From Pedobacter frigidisoli (lineage in GTDB: Bacteria; Bacteroidota; Bacteroidia; Sphingobacteriales; Sphingobacteriaceae), in contig NZ_SJSN01000010.1 of assembly GCF_004331675.1 (NCBI RefSeq), forward strand, positions 178,668-242,667: DNA of 64,000 bases, given 5' to 3'. The notes beneath the pieces were generated by a model, which worked only from the letters and a program-made list of their open reading frames with translations, did not search any database and had not been told where the DNA came from. Made by a program: the position numbers and the translations under genes. Below are positions 17,535 through 25,185 of the stretch, piece after piece (the first letter of the stretch is position 1; every line of letters starts with the position of its first letter).

Positions 17535-17948
17535 ATGGAACAATATAACGGAACGCTGGTCCTCACTTTTTTAAGTGGGGAGCCAGAAAAACTCAGGCTC
17601 GGACTCATTAGCCTGCTGGCTGCTGACGGGGCTAGTGCAAGGGTAACCCATGGGGATCTCTCGATGCCCAGTTACCCGGCAGCCAATCTGCTGATGCTAA
17701 AGGAAAAGGGGAGCTTATATCAACAGCTGCTAACCGATACCGCAAAGATTAATATGGAGGACTTTAAGGTGCTCTTAAGGGTGAATATGCTGCAGGAGCG
17801 GGGTGGGGTGAGCGCGATAATGGAGGCAATGGAGCTGCTGCGGAAAAATCCCAGTGCGGCGATGATTGCCACCACAAGCCTTTCAGAAAAGATCGGAATC
17901 AGGGAAGACCTGGCCACCCAGGTCAAAAGAGAGGGGGTGACGAGATGA
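17535..17948 (+). CDS. Small hypothetical protein of the transfer operon
   Basis: A 137-residue soluble protein with no signal peptide or membrane segment. It is mostly helical after an N-terminal beta stretch (GTLVLTFLSG). I do not recognise a family. It follows the coupling protein by 37 bp and its stop overlaps the start of the M23 peptidase gene (ATGA), so it is translated with the transfer genes. A role as chaperone or regulator would be a guess. Confidence 0.6.
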   Translation: MEQYNGTLVLTFLSGEPEKLRLGLISLLAADGASARVTHGDLSMPSYPAANLLMLKEKGSLYQQLLTDTAKINMEDFKVLLRVNMLQERGGVSAIMEAMELLRKNPSAAMIATTSLSEKIGIREDLATQVKREGVTR

Positions 17949-18436
17949 AGAGCAAATTGATATTAACATTCTGCTGCATGGCCTTTTTTTCGCAGTGGCT
18001 ATCTGCGCAGGTCATCATTACCCTGCCCATTGCTCCCTTGCTGGTCTCCAGCGGATATGGATACCGGATCCATCCGATATCAAAAAAAATTGACCAGCAT
18101 ACAGGTGTCGATCTGCCCGTTCATTCGGGAATGATCAAGTCCATGATGTCTGGAAAGGTTATTGGATGCGGTTACCATGCCCTTCTGGGTAATTACGTCA
18201 GGATCTCACATGGGCAGATCGAGAGTATCTATGGGCACCTGTCCAGGATCTTGGTGAACATGGGCCAGGATGTGGAGACAGGTCAGTGCATTGGATTCAG
18301 CGGACAAAGCGGGAGCGCTACGGGTGAGCATTTGCATTTTGCCATCACCTATCGCGGAATGCCGATCCATCCCTTGAGGTTTATCACTGAGGTGATGCAA
18401 AAACAGTTATTACTAGCCCCGCACGATCATGAATGA
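17945..18436 (+). CDS. M23 family metallopeptidase, transfer-associated
   Basis: A 163-residue exported peptidase with a signal peptide ending near LSAQ (about 22). The catalytic LytM-like core has H52-T-G-V-D56, YGHLS with H98, and H129-L-H131, so all zinc ligands are present. It should cut peptide bridges in peptidoglycan, making room for the transfer channel, as the lytic transglycosylase VirB1 does in other systems. No transglycosylase gene is seen in the operon, which supports that role. It overlaps both neighbours. Confidence 0.88.
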   Translation: MKSKLILTFCCMAFFSQWLSAQVIITLPIAPLLVSSGYGYRIHPISKKIDQHTGVDLPVHSGMIKSMMSGKVIGCGYHALLGNYVRISHGQIESIYGHLSRILVNMGQDVETGQCIGFSGQSGSATGEHLHFAITYRGMPIHPLRFITEVMQKQLLLAPHDHE

Positions 18437-18587
18437 ATACAAGATAAAGGATCCCTCGCTAGCTACCCTGCTGCTGGTGATGAATTTTGAGGACCACCTC
18501 ATTCTCAGCGAGGCCCAGGCCAGGGAGTACGGGATAGAAAATGCAGATCAATTACCATTAACAGAGGAGGAATACGATGGATATTAA
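18429..18587 (+). CDS. Very small acidic protein overlapping both neighbours
   Basis: A 52-residue frame starting with ATG at 18429 (8-bp overlap with the M23 gene) and ending with TAA at 18585-18587 (11-bp overlap with the ArdC-like gene). The translation begins MNEYKIKDPSLATLLLVMNF and ends LPLTEEEYDGY. It is acidic with no membrane segment. The tight overlaps at both ends and the absence of a gap argue for a real, coupled gene. Small acidic proteins near ArdC-like genes could be anti-restriction factors or partners, but nothing in the sequence proves that. Confidence 0.6.
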   Translation: MNEYKIKDPSLATLLLVMNFEDHLILSEAQAREYGIENADQLPLTEEEYDGY

Positions 18588-19791
18588 ACAGCTTCCACTA
18601 CATATGCAGGTAGCCCAGCGCCTGATCGAGCAGCTTAAGGCTGGGACTGTCCCTTGGCAGAAACCATGGAGCGATGAGGGCGTTCCAATATTTTCACTGC
18701 CCTATAATGAGCAGACCGGAAAACGCTATCAGGGCATCAATATCCTGAACCTGATGCTCGCCGGTCGTGAGGATCCCAGGTGGATGACCTTTAAGCAGGC
18801 CGAGGCCAATGGGTTCAGGGTCAATCAGGGAGAGAAGGGGACAATGATACAGTTTGTTAAGACCCATGAGCAAAAGACCATGCGAGATGAGCATGGAAAG
18901 GTGGTACATGATGAACTGGGAAAGGCCGTTGTGCTGTCACGTCCCTTGGAGCGGGCAGTCATCCGCAATGCCTGGTTATTTAACGGGGAGCAGGTCTCGG
19001 GTCTTTCGCCACTCGGGGAAAGGCTTGCTAGGCCCATCAGCTGGGATCCCCTGGAGCGGGCGGAAAACCTCATCGCCTCTTCCGGGGCTGATATTGGCCA
19101 TATGTACATTGACCAGGCATATTATGATATCCGCTACGACGCGATCACCATGCCCGAGCGTTCCCAGTTCGCTACCACGCAAGGCTATTATGCCACCCTG
19201 CTACATGAGCTGGGGCATTGGACAGGCCATCCCGACAGGTTGGATAGGGCTACGCTAATGAATAGTGGGGCAGAGGCTTACGCGAGGGAAGAGCTTCGCG
19301 CAGAGATCTCCTCAATCCTGATGGGCGATGAGCTCCGTATCCCATATGATGCGAGCCAACATACCTCTTACATTGAGAGCTGGGTGTCCATTCTGCAGGA
19401 TACCCCCTTTGAGATCTTTTCGGCAGCGGCAGATGCGGAGCGGATCTTTGCCCACCTGATTGGCCTGGAACAAAAGCGCCTAGTACAGGTCCAGCCGGTT
19501 TCCTCATTGGATATGGCTGCCTCAACGCCGAGCCTTTCCAGGCAGAACTACCTTTCCACGGGAGATGAGATCTCCTATAACGATCAACTCTACCGCATAC
19601 AGGGACACTTGAAGCAGGGCCGGTTGAAAGTGGAGCTCATGCCCTCGGGCACGCGGTTTACTCTTTCCAAGACAGATAAGCTATATAGCTCTCTTCTGGA
19701 GGTCAAGCTTTCCGTAGACAGGGGCGTTCAACCCGGCTTGATTAACCTCGGATCAGGCGAAACATTAGATCAATCCAAAATTAAAAGATAA
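18577..19791 (+). CDS. ArdC-like ssDNA-binding / zincin antirestriction protein
   Basis: A 404-residue protein. The N-terminal region (about 1-130) is ArdC-like: RLIEQLKAGTVPWQKPW, then an IN-LNLMLAGR motif and a GEKGTMIQFVK strand. This part binds single-stranded DNA in ArdC of plasmid R388/pSa. The second domain is a zincin-type metallopeptidase with HELGHWTGH (210-218), followed by EELRAEISSILMGDEL. The C-terminal 100 residues are unrecognised. ArdC proteins protect incoming DNA from restriction and enter the recipient with the DNA. It overlaps the 52-residue gene, and the DUF4099-like gene follows 4 bp later. Confidence 0.82.
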   Translation: MDIKQLPLHMQVAQRLIEQLKAGTVPWQKPWSDEGVPIFSLPYNEQTGKRYQGINILNLMLAGREDPRWMTFKQAEANGFRVNQGEKGTMIQFVKTHEQKTMRDEHGKVVHDELGKAVVLSRPLERAVIRNAWLFNGEQVSGLSPLGERLARPISWDPLERAENLIASSGADIGHMYIDQAYYDIRYDAITMPERSQFATTQGYYATLLHELGHWTGHPDRLDRATLMNSGAEAYAREELRAEISSILMGDELRIPYDASQHTSYIESWVSILQDTPFEIFSAAADAERIFAHLIGLEQKRLVQVQPVSSLDMAASTPSLSRQNYLSTGDEISYNDQLYRIQGHLKQGRLKVELMPSGTRFTLSKTDKLYSSLLEVKLSVDRGVQPGLINLGSGETLDQSKIKR

Positions 19792-19795
19792 AGTC

Positions 19796-20575
19796 ATGCA
19801 AACATTATTTTCCACCAGCGAGCTACCCCTATCCCAGCTCGAGAAACTCGGGATTTATCACCAGGGCCAGCTGATGCTAGAGCCCGATGAGATCAGCGCC
19901 CTGCTCTCCGGACGGCGAACCGAGCTCATTCCACTCAGGGAGCTAAAGGGTGATGGCTTTGCGATCGAACGCCTGGATGCCAGATTATCCCTGGCAAGAA
20001 ACACCACCGGGGAGATCGATGTCCTGATCCACCCCATCTATACCCAGGTTCTTCCCCATCCGCTACTCAGCGCGCAGGAAACGCAGGAGCTGATCTCTGG
20101 AAACGTAGATTTTGTGGGTAAACGCGTTGAGCGGGAAGAGGGGCGATCCATTATGATGAATTTTGAATATGATCCCAAGACGCGTGAGTTTGTCAGTTAT
20201 GATGTATCCGAGGTGCAGGCGCCCGATCTGGTCAACGGAATGCTGCTCAGCGAGGAACAAAGATCGAGCTTCAGGCGTGGAGAGACCCTCAAGATGCCTG
20301 ATGGTACGATGCTGCAGCACCGCGCGAGCGAGCCAAAGGGCCTGCGTTCAGACCGTAATGCACTTATCCTCTCGGTATTTCTGGATGGGGGAATCTCTTA
20401 CATGCTGCTCCGCGGCATCCGTTCGATATCCGAAAAGGTCAATCAGCTCGATTACCAGACTCCAGCATTCTCTAGGGCACTGCAAGAGATGCAGGGCCAA
20501 GGCCCTGAGCAACAGGAGCAGATAAAACTCAAGGTCTCCCAAGAGGCCAATTTCATGCGTGGGATGTCAAGGTGA
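19796..20575 (+). CDS. DUF4099/DUF3945-type mobile-element protein
   Basis: A 259-residue soluble protein of a type common on Bacteroidetes conjugative elements. It has an N-terminal LSQLEKLGIYHQGQLML motif and a SALLSGRRTELIPLRELKGD segment (DUF4099-like). A DUF3945-like middle part carries VNGMLLSEEQRSSFRRGETL and KMPDGTMLQHRASEPKG. The C-terminus is Gln/Glu-rich. The function of the family is unknown. It lies just downstream of the ArdC-like gene in an accessory block, 4 bp away. Confidence 0.7.
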   Translation: MQTLFSTSELPLSQLEKLGIYHQGQLMLEPDEISALLSGRRTELIPLRELKGDGFAIERLDARLSLARNTTGEIDVLIHPIYTQVLPHPLLSAQETQELISGNVDFVGKRVEREEGRSIMMNFEYDPKTREFVSYDVSEVQAPDLVNGMLLSEEQRSSFRRGETLKMPDGTMLQHRASEPKGLRSDRNALILSVFLDGGISYMLLRGIRSISEKVNQLDYQTPAFSRALQEMQGQGPEQQEQIKLKVSQEANFMRGMSR

Positions 20576-20616
20576 ATGGATCTCAGCGCTTAAGCAACAG
20601 TTTAAATCAATAAGAC

Positions 20617-21438
20617 ATGGATCAAAACAATCTTGAATACCTAAAAAAATCATTAGATTACCTCGGCTTTGGTACTCGGCTCAACCAGGTGCTGGAGGAT
20701 TCCATCTATAAAAAGCTACAGTCCTTTTCTATTGGCCTCCATCAGCGGTACATTCCCGCGGAATTCAGGTCCAGTCCGGAAAAAGGGGTGGACCAAATGC
20801 ACTTTGAGCTCAGGTTCAATAAATCCAGGACCAGCGACGTCTATTACTTAAATGCCATTGAGGCAAGCCTGAGCAGATATAACGCCAGTGCACCCGTGCA
20901 AAAGCGGTTTGATTTGGAAAAGGATAACCGCATGACTGCGCTGCAATGTTATAAGCTACTTTGCGGATTATCGCTGCAAAAGGATATTTTTGTGCTAGAT
21001 CTTGAGGATCCAGAGGGAAAACGGAACAAGCGGGTCAGTGTCTGGTATAAATTAAATCTTGATGTTACCGATCATCAGGGCAATCATCCCTTAAAATGGT
21101 TCTTTCCTGAATATGGTTATGATCTGGAGGCTACCTTTAAAAAATATCCCATTATCGGAATGGACGATCCGGAGAAAAATGAGGCTGCGATAAAGGCGCT
21201 TCGTTACGGGAACCTGATTTCGCTTGAAATGGAGCTTGAGGGTAAAAAGGTGCCGGTTTACCTTTGCGCAAATCCGGAGTTAAGGCGACTCGATATTTTT
21301 GACCAGGAGATGCGCCCGCTCACCGGACAACAGATATTTCCAGTTGAACAGTCGCAGGTTCCCACCCCATCCAGGGGTGGAAATGTGCCCAATCCGCTCT
21401 CCGTTCAAGAGCAGCAGGGGAGCGGCGCTAAAAGGTAA
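20617..21438 (+). CDS. Conserved hypothetical protein of conjugative elements
   Basis: A 273-residue soluble protein. Its pattern is familiar from Bacteroidetes mobile elements: YLKKSLDYLGFG at the start, a long central region with SDVYYLNAIEASL, then WYKLNLDV, GYDLEATFKKYPI and YLCANPELRRLDIFD. The C-terminal 40 residues are low-complexity (Pro/Gln/Gly). Its activity is unknown. It is the last + strand gene of the block, and the next gene is on the opposite strand 173 bp later, so the transfer transcript probably ends here. Confidence 0.65.
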   Translation: MDQNNLEYLKKSLDYLGFGTRLNQVLEDSIYKKLQSFSIGLHQRYIPAEFRSSPEKGVDQMHFELRFNKSRTSDVYYLNAIEASLSRYNASAPVQKRFDLEKDNRMTALQCYKLLCGLSLQKDIFVLDLEDPEGKRNKRVSVWYKLNLDVTDHQGNHPLKWFFPEYGYDLEATFKKYPIIGMDDPEKNEAAIKALRYGNLISLEMELEGKKVPVYLCANPELRRLDIFDQEMRPLTGQQIFPVEQSQVPTPSRGGNVPNPLSVQEQQGSGAKR

Positions 21439-21611
21439 GCATTGAATGCTGCTATTTGATTCCCTGGTGAAAACGATCCCTGATTGTAAGATTATTTCTG
21501 TCCTTGGCGTGGATTATCTTGTTAGCGCGCTGGACTGTCCACTGCAGAGCATTGTCCGATAAGGACCAGGTGATAAAACTCCAGAGCGACCAATCATGCG
21601 CCTCATATCTG

Positions 21612-22232
21612 CTATGCGAGTTTGAGCACCCTGGCATGCACCTGTTTACTTCTCATCCTGCTCAGGGTCTCCAGTCTCATGCAAAGGTAACTCGCCAAAT
21701 ACTTTTGGGCTACCCGGCTCAAATCAAAATCGCTGTTCTGGAGTTGCAGGTACCTTCCCAATGCGGTTGGGGTCCTGGCCAGGATAGACCTTTGTGCTGC
21801 TGCACGGTGGTGGATGGACAGAAGTTTTCTCTCAATAATGTTCGCCTCCTGAAAACGTTCACACAAAAAGTCAGTTAAGCTATAGGGAATCCTGATCAAT
21901 TGACACTCCTCCAACGCCTGAAGGATTTCGGTAGAACTTTCGTTGGGTTTATCCGGATGAGCCACCGCTTCAAGGAACTGGTTCTCAAAGGTAAAACAGG
22001 TAGTGATCTCCTCCCTACCCAGCCTGATGAATCCCCGTACCACTCCCTTTAGTAAAAAGTACATCGAGTTATTGAGGTCTATGGGGGAGCGTATAAACTT
22101 ATTCTTCCTGACGGTAATGAGCTGGCAGTTTTGCTCATAATGCCGAATGAATGCCGCTGGCAAAGGATGAAGGCTTTCCAGATAACTGAACAGCGGCAGT
22201 ATATACCTTGTGTTTTGGGAATTTAATCTCAT
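21612..22232 (-). CDS. Crp/Fnr-type transcriptional regulator
   Basis: A 206-residue protein with an N-terminal cyclic-nucleotide-binding-like beta-roll (LITVRKNKFIRSPIDLNNS, then YFLLKGVVRGFIRLG). The C-terminal winged helix contains DLSRVAQKYLASYLCMRLETLSRMRSK. The beta-roll lacks a clear cAMP phosphate-binding cassette, so the effector is unknown. This short Crp-like class is common in Bacteroidota. It sits between the transfer block and the AraC-type regulator and is transcribed opposite to the transfer genes, so it could control either side. Confidence 0.8.
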   Translation of the reverse strand: MRLNSQNTRYILPLFSYLESLHPLPAAFIRHYEQNCQLITVRKNKFIRSPIDLNNSMYFLLKGVVRGFIRLGREEITTCFTFENQFLEAVAHPDKPNESSTEILQALEECQLIRIPYSLTDFLCERFQEANIIERKLLSIHHRAAAQRSILARTPTALGRYLQLQNSDFDLSRVAQKYLASYLCMRLETLSRMRSKQVHARVLKLA

Positions 22233-22394
22233 GGGCGCTTAGGGATTTATCCAGCGGCCTGGTTCTACCTTCAAGGCCGGACCACAACCGCTTGGTACAA
22301 AGGTATACCCTGCCTGGGAACAAATCATTGAACTGGACCAGCGGTCCTCTCTAACCATTCAAGCGTTGGAGATAAATCCGCGGTATAAATACGA

Positions 22395-23609
22395 TCAGAC
22401 GTCCATTTCCCTGGAAAAGTATTGGGTAGGCATGAGGCCTGTTTCCTTTTTGAATGCATTGTAGAATGTCGCCGGGCTCTTAAATCCTGCTTCTTGGGCA
22501 ATTGCCTCAATGGTCAACCGGTCAGCCAATAACGGGTATTGGATCAGAAAATGATTAATCCGGTAACCATTGATCCAATCCCTAAAGTTCTTGCCTATAT
22601 GGTTGTTGATGACAAATGAACAGTGGTGTACCGGAATATTGATCTTTTTGGCCAGGTCTATGATCTGCAGGTCTATTGCCAGATATGGGCGTTCACGCTC
22701 CATCAGCTCCTTGAGCAGATTAGCATATACCTCAAGTTGCGTTTCTGATAGGCTTACCTTTCTGGCAGGCATACTGGGAAGCATAGGGGGGATTGACCGC
22801 TCAAGGTTTACCTCCTCTTGCGATATTACGATTACTTCCTGCCTCTCCCCTTTTTTCCAGTCGATGGCGATCAAGAGAAATCCGTAAAAGATGTGGGGCC
22901 TGTGCAGGGCATAAATCATTATTCCAAGTAATGCAAGACAGTTTAGGGTAATAAGGTAACTGTTCTGGACGGGCAAGTGAATACTTCTGAGCAGAATTGG
23001 CAGCAGTCCCATCAACTGAAAAAAGGACGCCACCAGAACCAAGAACAAGAGCCAGTTCCTGCTGGGATCCTCATTTTTGCCCTGAGGGATTATCCTTGAC
23101 CTAATTACTGCTATCCAGCTCAATATCAGATAGCTCAGTGTCAATATAGGCCTGAAAAGGTAATGGAAGTAAGCAGGGAAGAGCCCACTGCGGCTACTCA
23201 GGGAATGATATCCGTTCTGTGCCATCTGCTCTGAAATCGCTGTCCAATCCAGTGGAGGCAAGCCTGGCCAGGGTATAACGTGTACAAAGGCGACCAGCGC
23301 GGGAATGAAATGGAGCAATTCCGTTCTTTTAATACTTTTATGTTGATGAAGAAAACCAACAATGTATAAATAAAAACCGGCTGGGGCCGCAAAATAAAGT
23401 GGTGTAAAGGATTGGAAAAGTACAGATAGCCCATTTTGCTGACTTGAACTGATCATCACCGAGGTAAGGATTTGCCCGCAACGGGTAAAGAATAAGACGG
23501 AGAGCAATATGTTCTGCCTTTTATCTCCATTTTTGGAAAAGGAGAGGTGAAGAGCGAACAGGAGCAGAAAAAAGCAGGTGGTGCTTACCAAAAAGTTTAG
23601 GAACTGCAT
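22395..23609 (-). CDS. AraC-family regulator with N-terminal membrane domain
   Basis: A 404-residue protein; I chose the ATG at 23609 over a TTG three codons upstream. The first 235 residues contain about seven membrane helices separated by short loops. The C-terminal 100 residues form an AraC-type double HTH: IIDLAKKINIPVHHCSFVIN and LTIEAIAQEAGFKSPATFYNAFKKETGLMP. Such membrane-anchored AraC proteins are common in Bacteroidota and probably sense a membrane or extracellular signal. Upstream lies a 208-bp gap shared with the methyltransferase promoter on the other strand, so the two genes are divergent. Confidence 0.85.
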   Translation of the reverse strand: MQFLNFLVSTTCFFLLLFALHLSFSKNGDKRQNILLSVLFFTRCGQILTSVMISSSQQNGLSVLFQSFTPLYFAAPAGFYLYIVGFLHQHKSIKRTELLHFIPALVAFVHVIPWPGLPPLDWTAISEQMAQNGYHSLSSRSGLFPAYFHYLFRPILTLSYLILSWIAVIRSRIIPQGKNEDPSRNWLLFLVLVASFFQLMGLLPILLRSIHLPVQNSYLITLNCLALLGIMIYALHRPHIFYGFLLIAIDWKKGERQEVIVISQEEVNLERSIPPMLPSMPARKVSLSETQLEVYANLLKELMERERPYLAIDLQIIDLAKKINIPVHHCSFVINNHIGKNFRDWINGYRINHFLIQYPLLADRLTIEAIAQEAGFKSPATFYNAFKKETGLMPTQYFSREMDV

Positions 23610-23766
23610 ATTTAGCAACCAAGATATAATTTTATGACCAAATTAATTCCGATTTGCTATAATTTTTATGGAATGCTTTGGTTATTTAGCTTCTTTTCAT
23701 ATTTAATCCCATAAGCCTCAATTATATTAACTATCAGTTTGCTTAAAAATCGGTAATTAGCCCATA

Positions 23767-23797
23767 TTTCATTCATACACAAAAATTATTAATTTTG
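23767..23797 (+). promoter_or_regulatory. Bacteroidetes-type promoter of the 23818 methyltransferase
   Basis: A -7 box TAATTTTG (23790-23797) fits TAnnTTTG. The -33-like TTTC (23767-23770, one mismatch to TTTG) lies 19 bp upstream, which is the usual spacing. The start codon lies 20 bp after the -7 box, implying a short leader. Confidence 0.5.
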
Positions 23798-23817
23798 GGA
23801 ACTATCCCCCATTTCAC

Positions 23818-24444
23818 ATGCAGATACGCTTATATAAGCTAAAGAATAAGTTAAGGCGAACGCTCTACAATGCAATGCTATCCAAATATGGTTTTGGAAA
23901 TAGGGTATCAAAAAGTATATGGGATACACAGTTCCAATCCGGATTTTGGGATTATCTGTATTCGGCAGATGAAAAATTGCATTATCAGTTGATCGCAGAA
24001 TTAGTTAAGCAGCAGTCAAAGGAAACTAAGCTATTGGATGTAGGTTGTGGACAGGGTGTGCTCTATAGCTATTTAAAGCACAACATCCTTTCTTCTGACT
24101 ATCTGGGAATTGATATCTCCGATAGCGCGATTTCCCTTGCAAGCGCATCGTTTCCAGAAAGCAGGTTTCTTCAAGTTGATTTTGATCACCAGGATCTAGA
24201 TGAGAAGTTCGACTTGATCATCTTTAATGAGTCGCTATACTACTTTAATCAGCCGTTAAGGACGATAGAAAAGTGTATCGCTAAAAACCTAAATGAAAAG
24301 GGAGCTTTGGTTATTTCGATGTGTGATTTTAAGGGGCATGATATAATCTGGCAAAAATTGCAGACTAAATATCAGTTCCGCTCCCTCACTGAGATTGAAA
24401 ATGATAAAAATCAAAAATGGAGAGTGGGTGTATTTAAGCCTTAG
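23818..24444 (+). CDS. Class I SAM-dependent methyltransferase
   Basis: A 208-residue protein with a Rossmann-type core. Motif I is LLDVGCGQG (72-80), followed by an acidic GIDIS strand near residue 97 and a post-I FLQVDFD. The substrate is unknown. It has its own promoter and lies beside envelope genes, so a role in modifying a surface glycan or a small molecule is possible. It ends with an 11-bp convergent overlap with the deacetylase gene. By eye, AT-rich codon use starts here and continues through the rest of the window. Confidence 0.8.
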   Translation: MQIRLYKLKNKLRRTLYNAMLSKYGFGNRVSKSIWDTQFQSGFWDYLYSADEKLHYQLIAELVKQQSKETKLLDVGCGQGVLYSYLKHNILSSDYLGIDISDSAISLASASFPESRFLQVDFDHQDLDEKFDLIIFNESLYYFNQPLRTIEKCIAKNLNEKGALVISMCDFKGHDIIWQKLQTKYQFRSLTEIENDKNQKWRVGVFKP

Positions 24445-25183
24445 ATGACTTAAAGATAGATAGGAGGGGGTCTGCAAAGACACGTAAAAACTGATAACTT
24501 CTACTCAGTTTAAAAGCGATTGATTTTGCATCATCTGACTCATGAATGCCGATTCGGCGGAGTGAAAGATGATGAGTAAAAGATTGATAAATAGAGAGTC
24601 CATAGCGGTAACCAGCATCTTTCAATAATGCTTTAAAGTTTTTTGGAACTTCTCCATAGGGATAGGCAAGTGAGTAAATCTTTTTGTGGATTATTTTTTC
24701 TAGAATGCTTTTTGATGTTTCGATTTCAACTGCAAAATCAGCGGCGCAAATAAGGTTTCCATTTTTATGGTGGTGCCCGTGGCTCCCAATTTCCATTCCT
24801 AATGTTGATAGCTTGATTAGGTCTGCCTGATCCATTAATTCAACTTTTTCAAAACCTTGAGAATCGACATCCCACCGATTGTAACCTCCTATTTCCGCCG
24901 TAGGTATAAAGAAAACAGCTTTCATGTGTCGGTCTATTAATTCAGGGAGTGCAAAATCTAATAACGATTTTGGACAATCATCAAAGGTGATGATAACTTT
25001 ATCTTTAAGTACTGAGCCTGACCATTGCTTAGTATCAATCTCTTCGAATGTAGTGGTTTGAAACCCCTTTTTATCAATGGCATTTAAGAGTAAGCTAAAT
25101 TTATTTCTACTGATGCTCCATCCTGCTAAGCTTTCGTAAGGGTTATCGCATACATGATGAAGCATAATAATTGGCAAACCCAT
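24434..25183 (-). CDS. Polysaccharide deacetylase (NodB homology domain, CE4)
   Basis: A 249-residue protein. Metal-binding and catalytic motifs of CE4 enzymes are visible: ITFDDC (65-70, with the Asp pair) and SHGHHH (134-139), plus a YPYGE motif near residue 183. CE4 enzymes remove N-acetyl groups from glycans such as poly-GlcNAc, chitin or peptidoglycan. No clear signal peptide is seen, so action at the cytoplasmic side or non-classical localisation is possible. It starts 2 bp after the stop of the PorV-like gene and is likely co-transcribed with it. Confidence 0.8.
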   Translation of the reverse strand: MGLPIIMLHHVCDNPYESLAGWSISRNKFSLLLNAIDKKGFQTTTFEEIDTKQWSGSVLKDKVIITFDDCPKSLLDFALPELIDRHMKAVFFIPTAEIGGYNRWDVDSQGFEKVELMDQADLIKLSTLGMEIGSHGHHHKNGNLICAADFAVEIETSKSILEKIIHKKIYSLAYPYGEVPKNFKALLKDAGYRYGLSIYQSFTHHLSLRRIGIHESDDAKSIAFKLSRSYQFLRVFADPLLSIFKSSKA

Positions 25184-25185
25184 GC

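Noticed and set aside
22335..22347. GGACC/GGTCC inverted repeat after the AraC-type gene
   Set aside because: The stem is 5 bp with a 3-base loop and no T-run follows, so it is not a supported terminator.
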